A stretch of DNA of 64,000 nt from Corynespora cassiicola (taxonomy: Eukaryota; Ascomycota; Dothideomycetes; Pleosporales; Corynesporascaceae), in assembly GCA_022059125.1 (NCBI GenBank), contig JAEUWY010000008.1:1054001-1118000 (forward strand). The letters run 5' to 3'. The notes beneath the pieces are model-generated. The model worked only from the letters and a program-made list of their open reading frames with translations. It was not told where the DNA came from and searched no databases. This document shows, piece after piece, positions 11,628 through 24,116 of this stretch; positions within the stretch are counted from its first letter, which is position 1; the number at the start of each line of letters is the position of its first letter. A program made the translations under genes and the position numbers.

Positions 11628-12816
11628 TGAGCGCCACCAAACGTGGCCAGGGACAGCGGTGTGGAAGGGGCAAGAGGCGGTGACGAGCATGGATAGTCCG
11701 ATGATTCTCCGGGTGTTCCAAAATCCTTCGATTTCGCTGCATGGGCGTTGGTGCTTGGGGGGAGGGCGTGGGAGGGCAGGGCAGCCATTCGAGCTGGAGA
11801 GGGCTCCGAGGGCCTTGATTCAACCCTCTTCCGAAACCTAGCTCGGGCGGCGAGGCAGGCCGAAAGGGGGTGGGCTGGCGATAGGCTCCTGACGGCCCGG
11901 ATGCTCTGCACAAGGGCAAGGGGAAAAAACTTGTAGTAATAGCAATGCTAGCGGCGATATTCCGGAGATATTCCACGTGTGCGGATCCGCTAGGCTCTGA
12001 TGTGCACCCTTGCGGTGTCGGCCATGATTCGGCAGCATGCGAGCTGCACGACGCCTGCACGAAGCCTGCACTGGACCGCACAGGCCTGCCATGGGAGGCC
12101 CCGGCCGCCCTGGTCGCTGCGGCCCTCCTGGTCGCCCTGGTGGCTCTGGCGGCCTGCGGGCCCTGGTCGCCCGGAAGTCGTCTGCAGCCGCGGCGTTTGA
12201 TGCGAGCCGGCGGACGGGTACACGCTGCTCTGCGCTCTGCGCTTGCGCCGCTTGCGCCGCTGGTGCTGGCCGGCGCTGCTGGGAGCTGCTGGGAGCTGCT
12301 TGGGGCTACTGGGTGCTACTGGCTGTGGGCTACGGGGTGCTTGTCGCCGCTCGCGCTGCTCGTGCTGCTCTGCTGCCCGCCGTGGCCTACCCCAGATCGA
12401 GGTCGGCCTGCACGATTGCGATTCAGCGTGACGCATCCCACAGCTGCGCTAGAGCAGCCAAAACCCTCATGCTAGCCCTCGGGCGCCTCTGCTAAGCTGT
12501 AGAGTGGACCCGCTTGGCGTGAACCATCCCAGACCCCGCATTCGAACGTCCAGCGATGAGGGCTGTTTTCACCACCACCACCATGCCACCATGTTTCCCC
12601 TACATATAGCCCACGGGGGCCGCCCTACGCGGGCTGCTTCCTGACCAGACACCACATGGCTGCCCCCCGCGAACTGCTCTCGTCGACTCCCTGATAGCAG
12701 CAGCTCCACCTCTGCCTCCACCGACACCTCCGCCATCAACCCTCCCTCCCCGGCCCTCACCCTCGCCATCGCCATCGCCCTCGCCCTCGCCCACGCCCAC
12801 ACGCACATCGACAGAC
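11628..12816. promoter_or_regulatory. Intergenic and likely 5' leader of the Zn2Cys6 gene
   Basis: No coding gene is supported between POB3 and the next regulator. About 11,945-12,480 is very G+C-rich with repeated CTGCTGGGAGCTGC-like tracts that create open frames without real protein character. About 12,560-12,815 is pyrimidine-rich with CCACCACCACCATGCC and CCATCGCCATCGCCCTCGCC repeats, typical of long leaders and promoters of fungal regulator genes. Confidence 0.45.
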
Positions 12817-15344
12817 ATGCGTTCACGGACCGGATGGCAAGTCGCCTCTCCCTTCCTCCCCCCTCCTCCTTCCCGTCGCTCTCCTCTAACTCTGCTTCTC
12901 CTACAGCTTGACATGTCGCCAGCGCAAGCTGAAGTGCGACGAGAAGAAGCCCACATGTGGTCAGTGTCTCAAGGCATCACGAGAGTGCATCCCCAGCTCC
13001 GGCATCGTCTTTCGCCATCAGCACAATGCCTCCATGAATGGCGACGACTCTGCCGATGAGAACACCCTCAAGGGCTTCTACGCCTACAAGAACACATTCG
13101 ATGACGAGACCGTGTGGCTAGACATTCCCAAGCAGGGTGAGTTTTTTCCAATCCGTCTTCTGTTTTTTTTGGCTGGGGGGGGTTTTTTTTGGTTGGTTTT
13201 CTCGGTCTGGGCCCCTGCCCTCGATCTGCAACGCAATGGCCGTCCTGCTATGCGGCCCTCTCCATCCTCAAGCTTCTGACCGCCCCCAGTCACCTTCATC
13301 AACACCACAAATCCTTACCTGGATCCGCTCACCCCCGAGATGGACGCCATGTCCGCCACCTCCATGGACTCGCCAGCTCCCTTCGAGCCGCGGTCCATCA
13401 CGTCGAATCCCAATTCGGGCAACATCACCAGCACACCCTCGAGCACCGGGCCCGACATGCTCGCCTACCCGGGAACGAGCGCGCCGCTCTGCTACACGCC
13501 CGAGCTGGATTCGCTCCCTTCGCTCGAGAGGGCCTCGATGCTCCAGTCTCCGCCGACCTCAGCCGCCGGCACCCCCATCTCTCCGCCCATGTCCATTTCC
13601 AACCACCATCTCAACTCGCTGCTAAACCACTCCGCATCAATGACACCCCCGCCTATTGACCCGCGCCTCACATCTGCCTACGACCACCACACACCAGACA
13701 GCATCCCCCGCTCGAGCTCAATGTCAGGGCCCCGGCAATCGCCGCCCCGGTCCGTCACCGACGCCATGGCCGAGCAGGATCACGAGATCGCATTTCTGCT
13801 GCGCTGGTTCTCAGAAGGCCCTGGGTATTGGATGGATCTCTTTGACTTGGGGACGTACTTCGCCTCCTATGTGCCCGTCAAGGCCCGGGAGAACGACCTG
13901 CTCAAGTACGCAGCCGTTGCCTACTCGGCAAAGTCTCTTGCGCGCATTCAAGGCCGGAAGCCTGTCATGGGAGGTAGTGTGACGCGTCAAGCGCGCATGG
14001 AACTGTATCCTGACGCGAATACAGTTGACTGGTATCATAAAGCCACACAATATTACGATACTGCCGTGTCCCTCCTGCTGCAGGCCCTGAAGCATGATTC
14101 CATCATTACTCCAGAATCAGAATCAGACTGTGAGTTCAGGCTGCACAATGGTGACCTGGCATACCCCGACGGGCCCCTCCCCAAGCGTCGGCGGACCTCC
14201 AGTAACACCTCCTCGTTTCAGTCCAATTCGGACGAGCTGCTTGCAGCTTCCGCCATACTCTGCGTCTATGAGTTCCTCGACGCCTCTGTCCCGGAGTGGG
14301 CGAAACACCTCAACGGTGCCAAGTCGCTTCTGGTCATTGCACAAGAACGTATGATGCCTTTGCAAATGCCGACGCCGAGTTCTATCGTGACCTCTGCTGA
14401 CCTTGGCTTCATTTCAAAAGCACGACGAGCCACCTTCTGGAACATTGCTCGCCAGGACATGCTCGCAGCTTGTAAGTAATTCATTTCCCCCCCGGCGCCC
14501 ATGTGACTTGTACGCATTCCTAACCTTTGTGCTTGCAGTCATCAACAAGACCCACACTCGACTCGACACCGAAGACCTGTCCCTCTGGAAAGAAGCCGGT
14601 CTTCTCATTGACGACAATGGCTTCATTGTTCCCAGCAACACGACCGAGAGTGGCTACCCAGAAGGCGACACCATGATGAAGGAGGACCTCATCTGCAACG
14701 CCCTCGTGTGGCTCATGGCCAAGCTCGTCAACTTCATGGCTGCTGGTGACGAGCTGCCAGTCGAGCTCGGAGGCCAGTGGGCCGGCGTCCCTCAGCGGGC
14801 ACTGCTAGACCAGTGGTACCACCTGAAGCAGCAGTTCGAAACCTGGTACGACGGACTGCCCGTCACCTTCCAGCCTTCTGCCCGTGTCGAACCTTCTCGC
14901 ACGCCGGGGCAGTTGATGCATGGAGAGAACGAAACTCTATTTCCCGAGGTCTGGTACAGCATCCCCATGTGCGCATCGACCATGCAGTGCTACCACATGA
15001 GCCAAATCCAGCTCCTCATGAATAAGCCACACGAATCGACCCAAGGACGCACTACCGTCTTCGCGCGGCTCAACTCGTACCAGTCACTGCTTGCCGCCTG
15101 CCAAGTCCACAGCCGGGAGATTGTCGGCATTTCTCTTGCCCGCCCAGACGACGCCGTCCGCATCCACTCGGTTCAGCCACTGTTCACTGCTGGCCAATGC
15201 CTCAGTGACCCCAGGGAGCGCCAGGTGGTACTGAATCTGCTCCGCGAAATTGAGCTCGACATTGGCTGGGCCACGGACTATCGTGTGCGGCAGCTTGTCC
15301 AGCAGTGGCAATTTGAAGAGCAAGAAGAGTCCATGATCCCCTGA
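12817..15344 (+). CDS. Zn2Cys6 transcription factor
   Basis: Four exons (12817-12836, 12907-13136, 13290-14471, 14539-15344) give 745 aa. The binuclear zinc cluster is at the extreme N-terminus with Cys at 7, 10, 17, 24, 27 and 34 (C-x2-C-x6-C-x6-C-x2-C-x6-C), read only when the 20-nt first exon is joined through a GC-AG intron (TG|GCAAGT). A Ser/Pro/Thr-rich linker of roughly 150 residues follows. After it comes a helical middle region beginning near EQDHEIAFLLRWF that resembles the fungal-specific transcription factor domain. A nuclear DNA-binding regulator is certain in kind; the target genes are unknown and I do not assign a symbol. The 153-nt second intron is T- and G-homopolymer rich. 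Confidence 0.93.
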
Positions 15345-18300
15345 GGAACGCAGTCGCCCCCCACCCCCATTCAAGTTTGGAGAGATTTGGGACACAAAAT
15401 CCGTATACAATCGCCGAGAAACTTTCCGCTTACGCGAGCTTTGCCTCGCGTTTCCTAGCACGCGCCGCTACCGGATGGGAAATAGCAAATTGCATAGCGG
15501 CCCATCAATGCCCACAGTTAGGGCTAGAGTGGAGTCGTCCCACAGCGACGACGCCACACATCAGCATGTCGCGGAGTTATCTTTTGTCGCTTGCTAGAAG
15601 TGAAATGCCACTTCCTTCTGCCGTTTGCTTATTAGAGCATTGCATCGGCGACGCGCTTCGAGTGGTTATACTCGAAAGCCAAAAGCATGTCATTTTTTTT
15701 TTGGTCAGCACAGCATTTTTCTGAGCAATGGTCAAAAAACAGGGTCTACATGCTTCTCTTCTTCGAAACGCTTATCTACGAATTCAAGATACAAATTTTC
15801 ACATCATCATCCTCGCCGTCGTCATACTCGAGACTTCTCCACGGAGTTTGCACATGTTCCAGACGCCGGCTCGCCTTCTGTTTTGCAAATTTGCGGTGGC
15901 CAACGCGAGACCTTCTGTGAAGCGTTTCCCTGCCGCCATTTTCCATACCGCGGATCAAGGAAATCGTACAGGATCCCCATGACTTGTTCTGGTGCATTGG
16001 AGTTTTTTTTTTCCTTTTTGCGGGCGGGGAGTTTCCATTGCCGGTCTTAGAGGAGTTTTGCCCATGCATTGATCCACCAGGGTTTAGAAATTTGGGCTCT
16101 TATCAGCGGGAAAGCGTCATGGGATTGGTGGGATTCCAACAATAATGTATTCAAATGTATATTCTTGGAAGTACGTCTTACAAAATGGGTGGCAAAATCG
16201 TATGAAAGATCAGGCCACAAATGTATCATCATTACACACACAAACCCCCAGCTACCATGAAGTGAAGCAGGGCCGTGCGGAGATACTCGACAAAGCAATC
16301 CGTAGACTTTTGCGCATATTGCGATCGCCGCTGTTCCATGATGACTTGTTCAACCTGAAAACAGTAGACCGGGACTGGCAGCACGTTTTCTGCACGTGGC
16401 GGTGCGGTCATGATCAACGGCATGCAGGCTAGGGCGCTTCTCCCGGCTCCCCCCCCATTAACCACTCAAGACTTGGGCGAGAGGCTCCATGGGAGGTGAT
16501 TAGAGTCATCTGACGCGCTGCGGCAGGGACTCGATGGCCAGGGTTTGCCCGCCAAAAACAGCGGTGATCTCTCCGCAGAACATGTGGACCCCTGGTCAGT
16601 CTTCCCGCCCCTCCCTTAACCTCCCGCGCCCTCGTTTCGCCTGCCCGATCCATCGCAGAAAGCGGCTGCGTGGTATGCCAGCAAATTAATCCTTGGCCGC
16701 CTTCTGCTGCTGCTATCTGCTGCCGCCGCCGCCGCTGTTGCTGCCGCTGCGTGGGAGGAGACAGGGTAGCTAATGGAGACACGTGCTGGACAGGGACAAG
16801 GTCAACCCGCGTGGAAGAGTGGGAGTGTATACGAGAGAGGGAGGAAGTTGCACCAATTGCTCATCGATGAATCATTAGCAGACTACTGCAGCCGCAAATT
16901 GCTGGGCGATGGTCTCTTGGGAGTCAAAGACGAACGACGACGCAACAGCAATGCCATTTGGAAGGCGGTGAAGACGAGTTACAGCACATACTCTGTGGTA
17001 GCCTTGCGCTACGCTTCAGGCTACCCTCTTCACCAACGCCGTAGTCGGGCCCGCCAGGTCGAGGCTGTCGTGGAGGCCGGAGTGGCCAAGTAGGCAACCC
17101 ACTATTGATTGATTGACTACTGGCATGTCTGGTATGGTGTATGCATGCAACCACCTGTCTGCTGTTACCAACCAATGCCTCAGCAAAACAACAGTAGCAG
17201 CAGTAGCAGCAGTAGCAGGAACAGCGGTATCAGCATCAGCACCAAGACCAAGACCAGCACCAGCATCACGGCGCCAGAATTAAGGCCGCAACTAGAGCCC
17301 AAAGTCTGGAATTGGAAGCCTGCGGGGCGCCCCTTTTCATGCAAGACACAAACAGACACTTGCACCGCTCTGCTACTACGCACCCTCCGCCCCAAAGCCA
17401 AACCACGATAAAGAACAAGCCCGCGTGGAGCTACCCTGGAGCCAGACGCAAAAGCGAAAAAAGGCTCCAAGGTAAGAGGGGAAAAAAAGGCTCCCGCTGC
17501 TGCACAAACGAAGCAGAAACGGTCGACCAAAAGGCTTGGTAGAGGGGCAACGAGCGTGCAGAACTCTAATCCGGATAGTGCCTGCGCAGGGGCCCTCGCA
17601 TCGAGGTCACCGCTCCCTTCTGTATCCAAGCATCATTGCAGTAGCCGCCTTCTTAGTGGCTTCTATTGCAGACAATGGTCCCTGGAGGGAGCTTCTCATT
17701 CGTTGCTTGCGAGGTAGTGTGTATGCCCGCCATAACAGGTAGCATCCACGCTGGCACACGCACAGTACTAGTAGTAGAGAGTGGGGGGGTCCGGGGCCGG
17801 GGAAGCATGGAAGCGTGGAAGGGTATACGGGTACGTGCCGTCTCCCTCCCAGAAAAGACAGAGAGAAAAAGAAAAGAAAGATTCTACGGTACGGCCTACT
17901 CCTCAGTACCAATTTCCATGCATACCAGTCTGTAGAGGGCATAGTGGGGGGGTGGGACGCCCGGGAGCGGCATCTTGACCATCCGCCCGCCGGCTTGCTG
18001 CACGCGCAGAGCACGCACATCACCCTTGTGCACCGTTTCCAGCATCGAGCGCCACAAAAGGCGAGACACTAAACAGCAGCTGTAAAAGAAAAAGAGAGAG
18101 AGACAATACGACGCGTGCGCCAGGGAGAGACAGGAAATCTCCCCACCGCCTCGAGCTGGTGTGACAATAGCGCCCCAGCCACGCAAATGACGAAGAGGCA
18201 AGCCAAACAAAAAAAAAAATGGGCAAAGTGCACAATCCGTCCATACACGAGACAGAAAGCAAACCCGCCGCCGTCCAAAACGTCCAGTCGAGCTCTCCGC

Positions 18301-20987
18301 TGGCCCCCGCGGGGGGGTAACACTCCCCTTGAGCCGATCGGACCCGCGCCCGCGCCTTGCCGTTGGTTGGCTATGCTTCTGTCCCTCCCCACCCCCCTCC
18401 CCCCCTCTCCATCCCGAATCGAAGCAGAGCAAATGGAAGCCGATTGAATCGTCTCCTTGGTCGCAACTCCAACGCGTTGCCCTTTTTTGAAAACAAAAAA
18501 AAAAGCCCCGATTCCGGCGCAGGCTGGCAGGCTGGCAGGCTGGCAGGCTATGTCATGCTATGCCATGCCATGTCATGCCATGCCATGCGCGTAAACGCCC
18601 GACCTCCACCACCGTCTCTGTGGAAAGAAAAAAAAAAGGACATTCATGGCCCCCCAAGCCGAGCCAACCCCAACCCTCTGGATTTTCTCACCCAGCTGCA
18701 CCCTCCAAAACGGCGCGCGCGCGCGCGCGTGCACACACATGCACACCTTCCCATCCTTGAATGCGCCTCCTAGCCCGTCCAACGATCTAGGTGCTCGATT
18801 CGGGATGGATGGAGGGCTGGCTGGGTTTGCGGTAGCTAGCCAAGTGCATCCGGCGCGCCCCCCTCCCCCTCCCCCCCTTTCATTGTGTGTAACAATGTCT
18901 TGGAGCGTTTCCAGGGCCCCGACCGCCTTTTTGGAAATTGCGAGGTATGATGGCATTTGGCCCAACATCACACCAATTGTGCGGATGCGCATGTGCGCGG
19001 GAAATATTGCCACAGACACACCACACATTACGTTGCTTGGATGCAATGGAGTGGGATGGAATGGATTGGATTGGGTGGATGGATGGGGACTTGGTTCGGG
19101 GGGCTCGGGCGCCAATGCACAAAACGTATGATTGCCATGTGTAGGCCTCGTGCTGGTGAGGCGAGGGCTCCTCTGTGTGATGGGTGCGGGAAGGCGAGGG
19201 GGGGAGGGGAGGGGAGGGGAGAGAGGGAACGTGGCGATGACGAATGGTGCTTGTTCTGTGGTGTTGGCATGTTCCGTGTGCCAGTAGGCTGGGGCTGAGT
19301 TGGGGATGGGATGGTTGACGGTGTTTCTGCGAGGGATACTCCGTGGGTATGTGTATTGGCTTGGCAAGAAGCATTTCTCTTTCACTGCCATCTACTACTG
19401 TAATACACATGGTCTCTTTTTTTTCCCCAAAGTTCGCCGTTGGGAGCAACGTGGCTCGCCCTCATCGTCAATTACCCTCCATCTCAAGGTTTGCATAGTC
19501 GCCGACCAGAAAGATTTTCAGAGTGCATTTTTTCCTCTGTTTAGATTAATTTCGCCGCTCCGGAGACCATTGGGGGGGGGGAAGGGATTGGGGGAGACGT
19601 GTCGCAGCGGCCTGAGCTGAGCTATGCTGAGCTACGCTGAGCTGTGGCCCATCTGCATGGCCTTATCATGGTGGGGAGGTAATGGTGGTGCGTAGGCCCG
19701 CATGGCATGGCATGGCATGGGAAGGGCAGTGTGAGCGTGTCTGAGGTTTCCAGCTAGCACATTCACGCACGTTTCGCTGCCTCGACGGAGGCACATCGCT
19801 GCCCCAAATAGGCACGTGCCGCTATCCCAAGGCGGCCGTGTTTCAAGAGGGCGACAGCACGCCGGCAGGACTGCGGTCCCCTGCCCCCGTCGTGCACATT
19901 ACTGTACTGAGCCTGGCGCGCACGACGCGAGTTCCAGCAGGGAACCTCAGTCATGGCTTTCTCCGGCGGCCGGCATCCTCCATGGTTTACTGCTTGGGTC
20001 GTGCGCTCGCTTTTTGCTCGCTCTATCTCGCGCACTCTGAGATGTTACTTGTGCGGTGGCCTGCTGCGTCGCTGTTTGCTGCCCGGGGGGATGAAGCTTA
20101 CCTAGCACGCACATCAATCACCTCTTTGACATTACTCACGCCCAGGGCATCCTGACCGGCGTTGCGGTCGGACTTTTCTCTCTCTTCTGCTCTCTCTTCT
20201 GCTCTCTGTCGCTGCTGCTTGGTCTTGGCGTGCGTAGTTACATTTTGCGGACCCGCAGTGCAGGCGGGCCCTCTTCGCCTGCTGCTTGCTACTGCTACTC
20301 TGCGGCCCCAGAAGACTTCTTCCCCTCTCCTCTAGCCTGTGAAATCGGGGCCGGTTGTGCAGTAGTAGGCCCTCTATTCTGAGGCGAGGCGTCAAGCGAA
20401 ATAGCCAAGTGGGGATGATCTGAGGCGGTAAGGGAGATCATGGGGGAGATTGGACGGGGCGGTCCGGAATAACCGGATCGATACTTCCCTGCGGAGGGGT
20501 GGCCGCACGTGGTCTGGCATTGCCCACGCGTTGAGGCTTGCTAGCGCTTTGGACGAAGGGGCTTGGAAACGCGTCGCCCCCGTTTTTCGGCCTCGTCCCT
20601 GCATGCTGGCCCGGCCTGGCCACCGCTGTGCCTCGTGGGCTTGTTTTGTTTTTTTGTTGACCTGACGGGGAGTTTCTTGGGAATGGCCTCGTCTCTCTCG
20701 CCGGCAGATGCACACGGGCTGATCCTTTGTCATGTTTTCGTCCGATGTCACTTCGGACAGACGGATGAGGGCTTTTGGGCAAAAAAACGCACGATTATTC
20801 TCCGAGCCAACTGCGACCAGCGGTAGCCCTGTGCACAGTCGAGATTGTGATCTGTGGCGGCGGCGAGCCACCATTCTAGAAAATCTGGAACCCGTCGACG
20901 GACGGGCAATGTGGCTGGCCATTGGTAATAGGGTATTGGCAGAGTAATCAACTCGCATGCATGCGCACGTAGGGTCGAGCAGACGCC
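15345..20987. other. 5.6 kb gene-free, simple-repeat-rich stretch
   Basis: Both flanking genes (Zn2Cys6 regulator + and GST -) end into this interval, so it is not needed as a promoter for either. It is G+C-rich over much of its length and full of short tandem repeats: AGCAGT at about 17,191-17,219, GCTGGCAG at 18,521-18,547, TGCCA/TGTCA at 18,550-18,590, a GC then AC run at 18,712-18,740, GGATGGAATGGATT at 19,045-19,090, GGGGAG at 19,197-19,222, GCTGAGCTA at 19,612-19,640 and GGCAT at 19,700-19,722. Long open frames on both strands are compositional. A non-coding transcript or a missed short-exon gene is possible but unsupported. Confidence 0.5.
18521..18590. repeat. GCTGGCAG and TGCCATG microsatellite
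   Basis: About three and a half copies of an 8-bp GCTGGCAG unit run into a degenerate TGCCATGTCATGCCA array. It is the densest simple repeat in the 15-21 kb interval. No function is implied. Confidence 0.7.
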
Positions 20988-21782
20988 TTACTCGCCCGCC
21001 GACTCTACCCGTAGTTTCTCGTGTTGGTGCACCAGATTCCGTTGGTACTCCCTCAGCTCGTCCTGGCCCTTTCTCACCCATTCCCCAAGCGGATCCTCCA
21101 CGTTCGGGTCTTGCCTCATCTTCGCAATCTGATCGTCGCCCCCGGGCACTAGCAATCCCCTCTGCACCGCTCCACGTGCCTCGATCTTTCGCATCCATCG
21201 GTTCAACTGCGGGAACCGGCCCTCTAGCTCGAGGCCGGCCCAAGGCGCCCATCGCACCCACGCGAATGTCGTAATGTCCGCCATGCTGTACTGGCCGCCG
21301 TTTTTGCCCGCGAGGTACTCTCTCCCGCCATCGTCGCCGAGCCGCGACTCGAGCACCCTGTACAGGCGCTTCGTCTCGTTCTGGTACCGCTCCATCCCAT
21401 ACGGAATCTGCTCATACGCATATCTGACAAAGTGGTTGGCCTGGGCTTGCATCGGCCCCATGCTGGCGTTCTGTAGGAAGAGCCATTGGAGCATTTCGCT
21501 GCGCTCGTCGGCGTCTTCGAAGCTGAATCTGTGGTCCTTGTCGTAGTGCTCGGCCAGGTACAGCAGTATTGCGCCCGACTCAAACACGAAGAAGTCGTTT
21601 CGCGAGTGGTCCACTATGGCTGGGATACGCCCGTTGGGGTTTATGAGCATGAACTGCGGTTTCTTTTGTTCGCTCGCTGCCAAGTCGACCGGAGTCACCG
21701 TGTAGGGAATGCCAAGCTCTTCGAGGAAAATGGAGATTTTTTGCCCATTGGGCGTCGCAGCTGTGTAGAGTTCAATCATCAT
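20988..21782 (-). CDS. Glutathione S-transferase, Ure2-like
   Basis: One exon, 264 aa. The N-terminal thioredoxin-fold domain starts ELYTAATPNGQKISIFLEEL and contains the cis-proline block NPNGRIPAIVD and the glutathione-binding ESGAILLYLAEHY. The helical C-terminal domain includes YAGKNGG..YSMADITTFAWV-type sequence (actual YLAGKNGGQYSMADI). This arrangement is that of the fungal Ure2p/YfcG-like GST group, cytosolic enzymes that conjugate glutathione to electrophiles or reduce disulfides. Two Met codons begin the frame (21782 and 21779) and either may be used. The C-terminal tail of about 30 charged residues is longer than in bacterial members. Confidence 0.93.
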   Translation of the reverse strand: MMIELYTAATPNGQKISIFLEELGIPYTVTPVDLAASEQKKPQFMLINPNGRIPAIVDHSRNDFFVFESGAILLYLAEHYDKDHRFSFEDADERSEMLQWLFLQNASMGPMQAQANHFVRYAYEQIPYGMERYQNETKRLYRVLESRLGDDGGREYLAGKNGGQYSMADITTFAWVRWAPWAGLELEGRFPQLNRWMRKIEARGAVQRGLLVPGGDDQIAKMRQDPNVEDPLGEWVRKGQDELREYQRNLVHQHEKLRVESAGE

Positions 21783-24116
21783 TCTAGCCCAGGGTGTAGA
21801 TCGAGATGAGTTTCTATACAGATACGTTACATGCCCGTCAGTAGAGGTGCAGTGTCAGTGTGGCATCTATCAATCGAAATGGTGGTGATCCGTCTGATTA
21901 CTTCATGGTGACGTTGTTGCTAATCGCCAATCGAACATGTGAGATGCACGCAGCAAAACTTGACGCTCTACAGCAGATTCAACCAAGTACAATCTGATCA
22001 ATCTCGCGATGTAGGCGATCATCAAAGTGCCTGGTCATTAAGTGATTCCGTTGTGGATGAGCTTATGCTTGGCTATGCAGGGCAAAGTGGACTGAGCCGT
22101 CACGCTGGGAGACAGCGGGATATACATGCCGAGCAAACGAGGTATTTTGACCGTGGCCCACACAGTTTTCTGCCAGATGTGCCTGCCCTTTTTAGACTCC
22201 GGTTCATGGTACCCGCACTACAGGCCTGCCAGCAGGGGGCGGCACACGAGGATGTGCGGTCTTCGTTAAAGCTCTGTCTTTTCCTAGTATTGAACGAATT
22301 TGCACCTATAAAACCCATCTATAGTTAGCCATGAAGAACGAAACAAGATGCTTGTAAGTTCGTTGTGCGCGAACTGGCTGTACGCGCACTGGCGGCTTGC
22401 GTTCAACGATCCGACCCACACTACGATCCCCACGAACCATTACCAGGAATACAGATTGCAAAATTGGATCCATTCGCCCGAATCTCCCCGCAGTATTCGA
22501 TGCCTGGTTTTGTCTTGCCACAAACAGCAACCCCACTTTGTAACTCACGAGACGTCGTATGTGGAGCCTTGGGGAAGTATCAATGACAAAGATGGCAAGG
22601 CAAATCTTCTCAAAACATATCCTGTGCAACTACATTCCAAACAGCTTGACGCGATGAGATAGTGAGCATATGGCAAGCCCCTGCAAAGACGCCCAGCGCA
22701 CACTGAAGACGTCGATCGCCGTAGAAAGGTCAGTGAATGATGCCTCCCATTCGTTTTCAAAGGAGGAGTCGGCAGCGTAAGCAGCTGTTCATTGGAAGGA
22801 CCCCCTCTCCCGAATTTTCCTGAATCCTCTCTTCTCCCCATTTGTACACCCCACTTTTGAACAACATGGGTGAAACGGACCGTCGGGGAAATGGCAAGGC
22901 ACCATCTCATGAAGCAAAGGAGAATGCAATTGGCGCGGGGCGGCCACCGCAGCTTTCAACACCAGACTGCAAAGTTACTCTGTGAGGAAGTATGAAGTCC
23001 CTATGACGGTACTGTATGGGCAAGGTCGAGCGATGAGTTGGATTTGTGGAAGGCGTGGGGAGCCTACACCAGACGTCCATTGGCGGCTGGAATGACCGAA
23101 CGGATGCTCGGGAACGCTAGGGCTTGAGGAAAGGATACTGCAAAGGTGAACGATATCAGATTCGGCTTTTTGCGTGGCATCGTGGTATTTGCTTCTGATC
23201 AAAGGTGGAGTTCGGCGCCGCACGCGCCCGAGTTGGGTGACTGATGGATCAGGCCATTTTCTTGGGATTACTTCGGCACGAGCGCTCGATATCGGGCCCA
23301 TTGGTGGGATCCTGTCCGCAGACATTGATGCAAATTCATATCTCCTGCTCCCTCTGGAAAACTTTTTTACGTGGAGCAGGGCGCAACGTCCGAGCCAATC
23401 AAGTCGCTCGCCTGTTTTCCTCTTTGCGCCTTGCCCAGCCTTCGCACACTTCTGAGAATAGGGCCTAGAGTCGCAAACAACAACTCTAGAGGGATATGAG
23501 ACGAGAGGACATCCTATAGGGGGAACCGCAACAACGGGAAACGTCAAAAGGCGTCCACGAGGCCAAGTTTGGCTCAGTGACCTGAAACATGCTGATCTTC
23601 CGCCGTTGAACCAACACCAACAAGGTGTCTCCCACCATCCAGAACAACGCTTTTTGCACGGAAGTGTGACCGAGCAAGCGGCGAACAAGGAGCTTGCAAA
23701 CGTTCAGGCAGCCCGACAAACCGACAAAGCGAGACGCAACAACCCAGCACAACGTGAAATGAAGAGTGGACCGCCAGGTGAAAAGACGACGACATGGGCG
23801 CAGCTCGTCCCCTTCCTCGCTTTCGCATTCATGGACCGTGACGCAACAACCACAACACCAACACCACCGAGACCAGCAGAATAACCGCCCTCGCGACCGA
23901 TAGCTGCTATAGCTCCCCCTGTCACCGCCCCAGCTGTCGTTCAGAGTTCTCCCGCATCAGGGTCCAACCCTCGCCTCGGCCTGCCGCCTCACCCCCAGCC
24001 AGGATACTCACTCGGCGCAACCGCACACGAGACAGCGCGTCGCACCAGCGACTCCCCCCATCGCCCCGACTCAGAACCTTACCGCAGCCCCGCCAACCCC
24101 CGCTATCGTGAGAATC
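21783..24116. other. Intergenic, divergent promoters
   Basis: About 2.3 kb between the GST (-) and a low-complexity gene (+). A long open frame antisense at 22,975-23,688 and smaller ones have no recognisable protein character. The last 250 bp before 24,117 are C-rich, as is common for fungal promoters and leaders. I see no RNA gene or mobile element. Confidence 0.45.

Noticed and set aside
11945..12475. GC-rich open frames downstream of POB3, one with a hydrophobic Ala/Leu run
   Set aside because: All frames are open here because of composition; repeated CTGCTGGGAGCTGC tracts explain the apparent membrane segment.
18573..19391. 272-codon minus-strand open frame in the repeat-rich stretch
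   Set aside because: Composition follows local microsatellites and Pro/Ser bias; no motif and no splice support.
22975..23688. 237-codon minus-strand open frame
   Set aside because: Cys/Trp-rich without pattern, no start context, no splice partners and no family resemblance.
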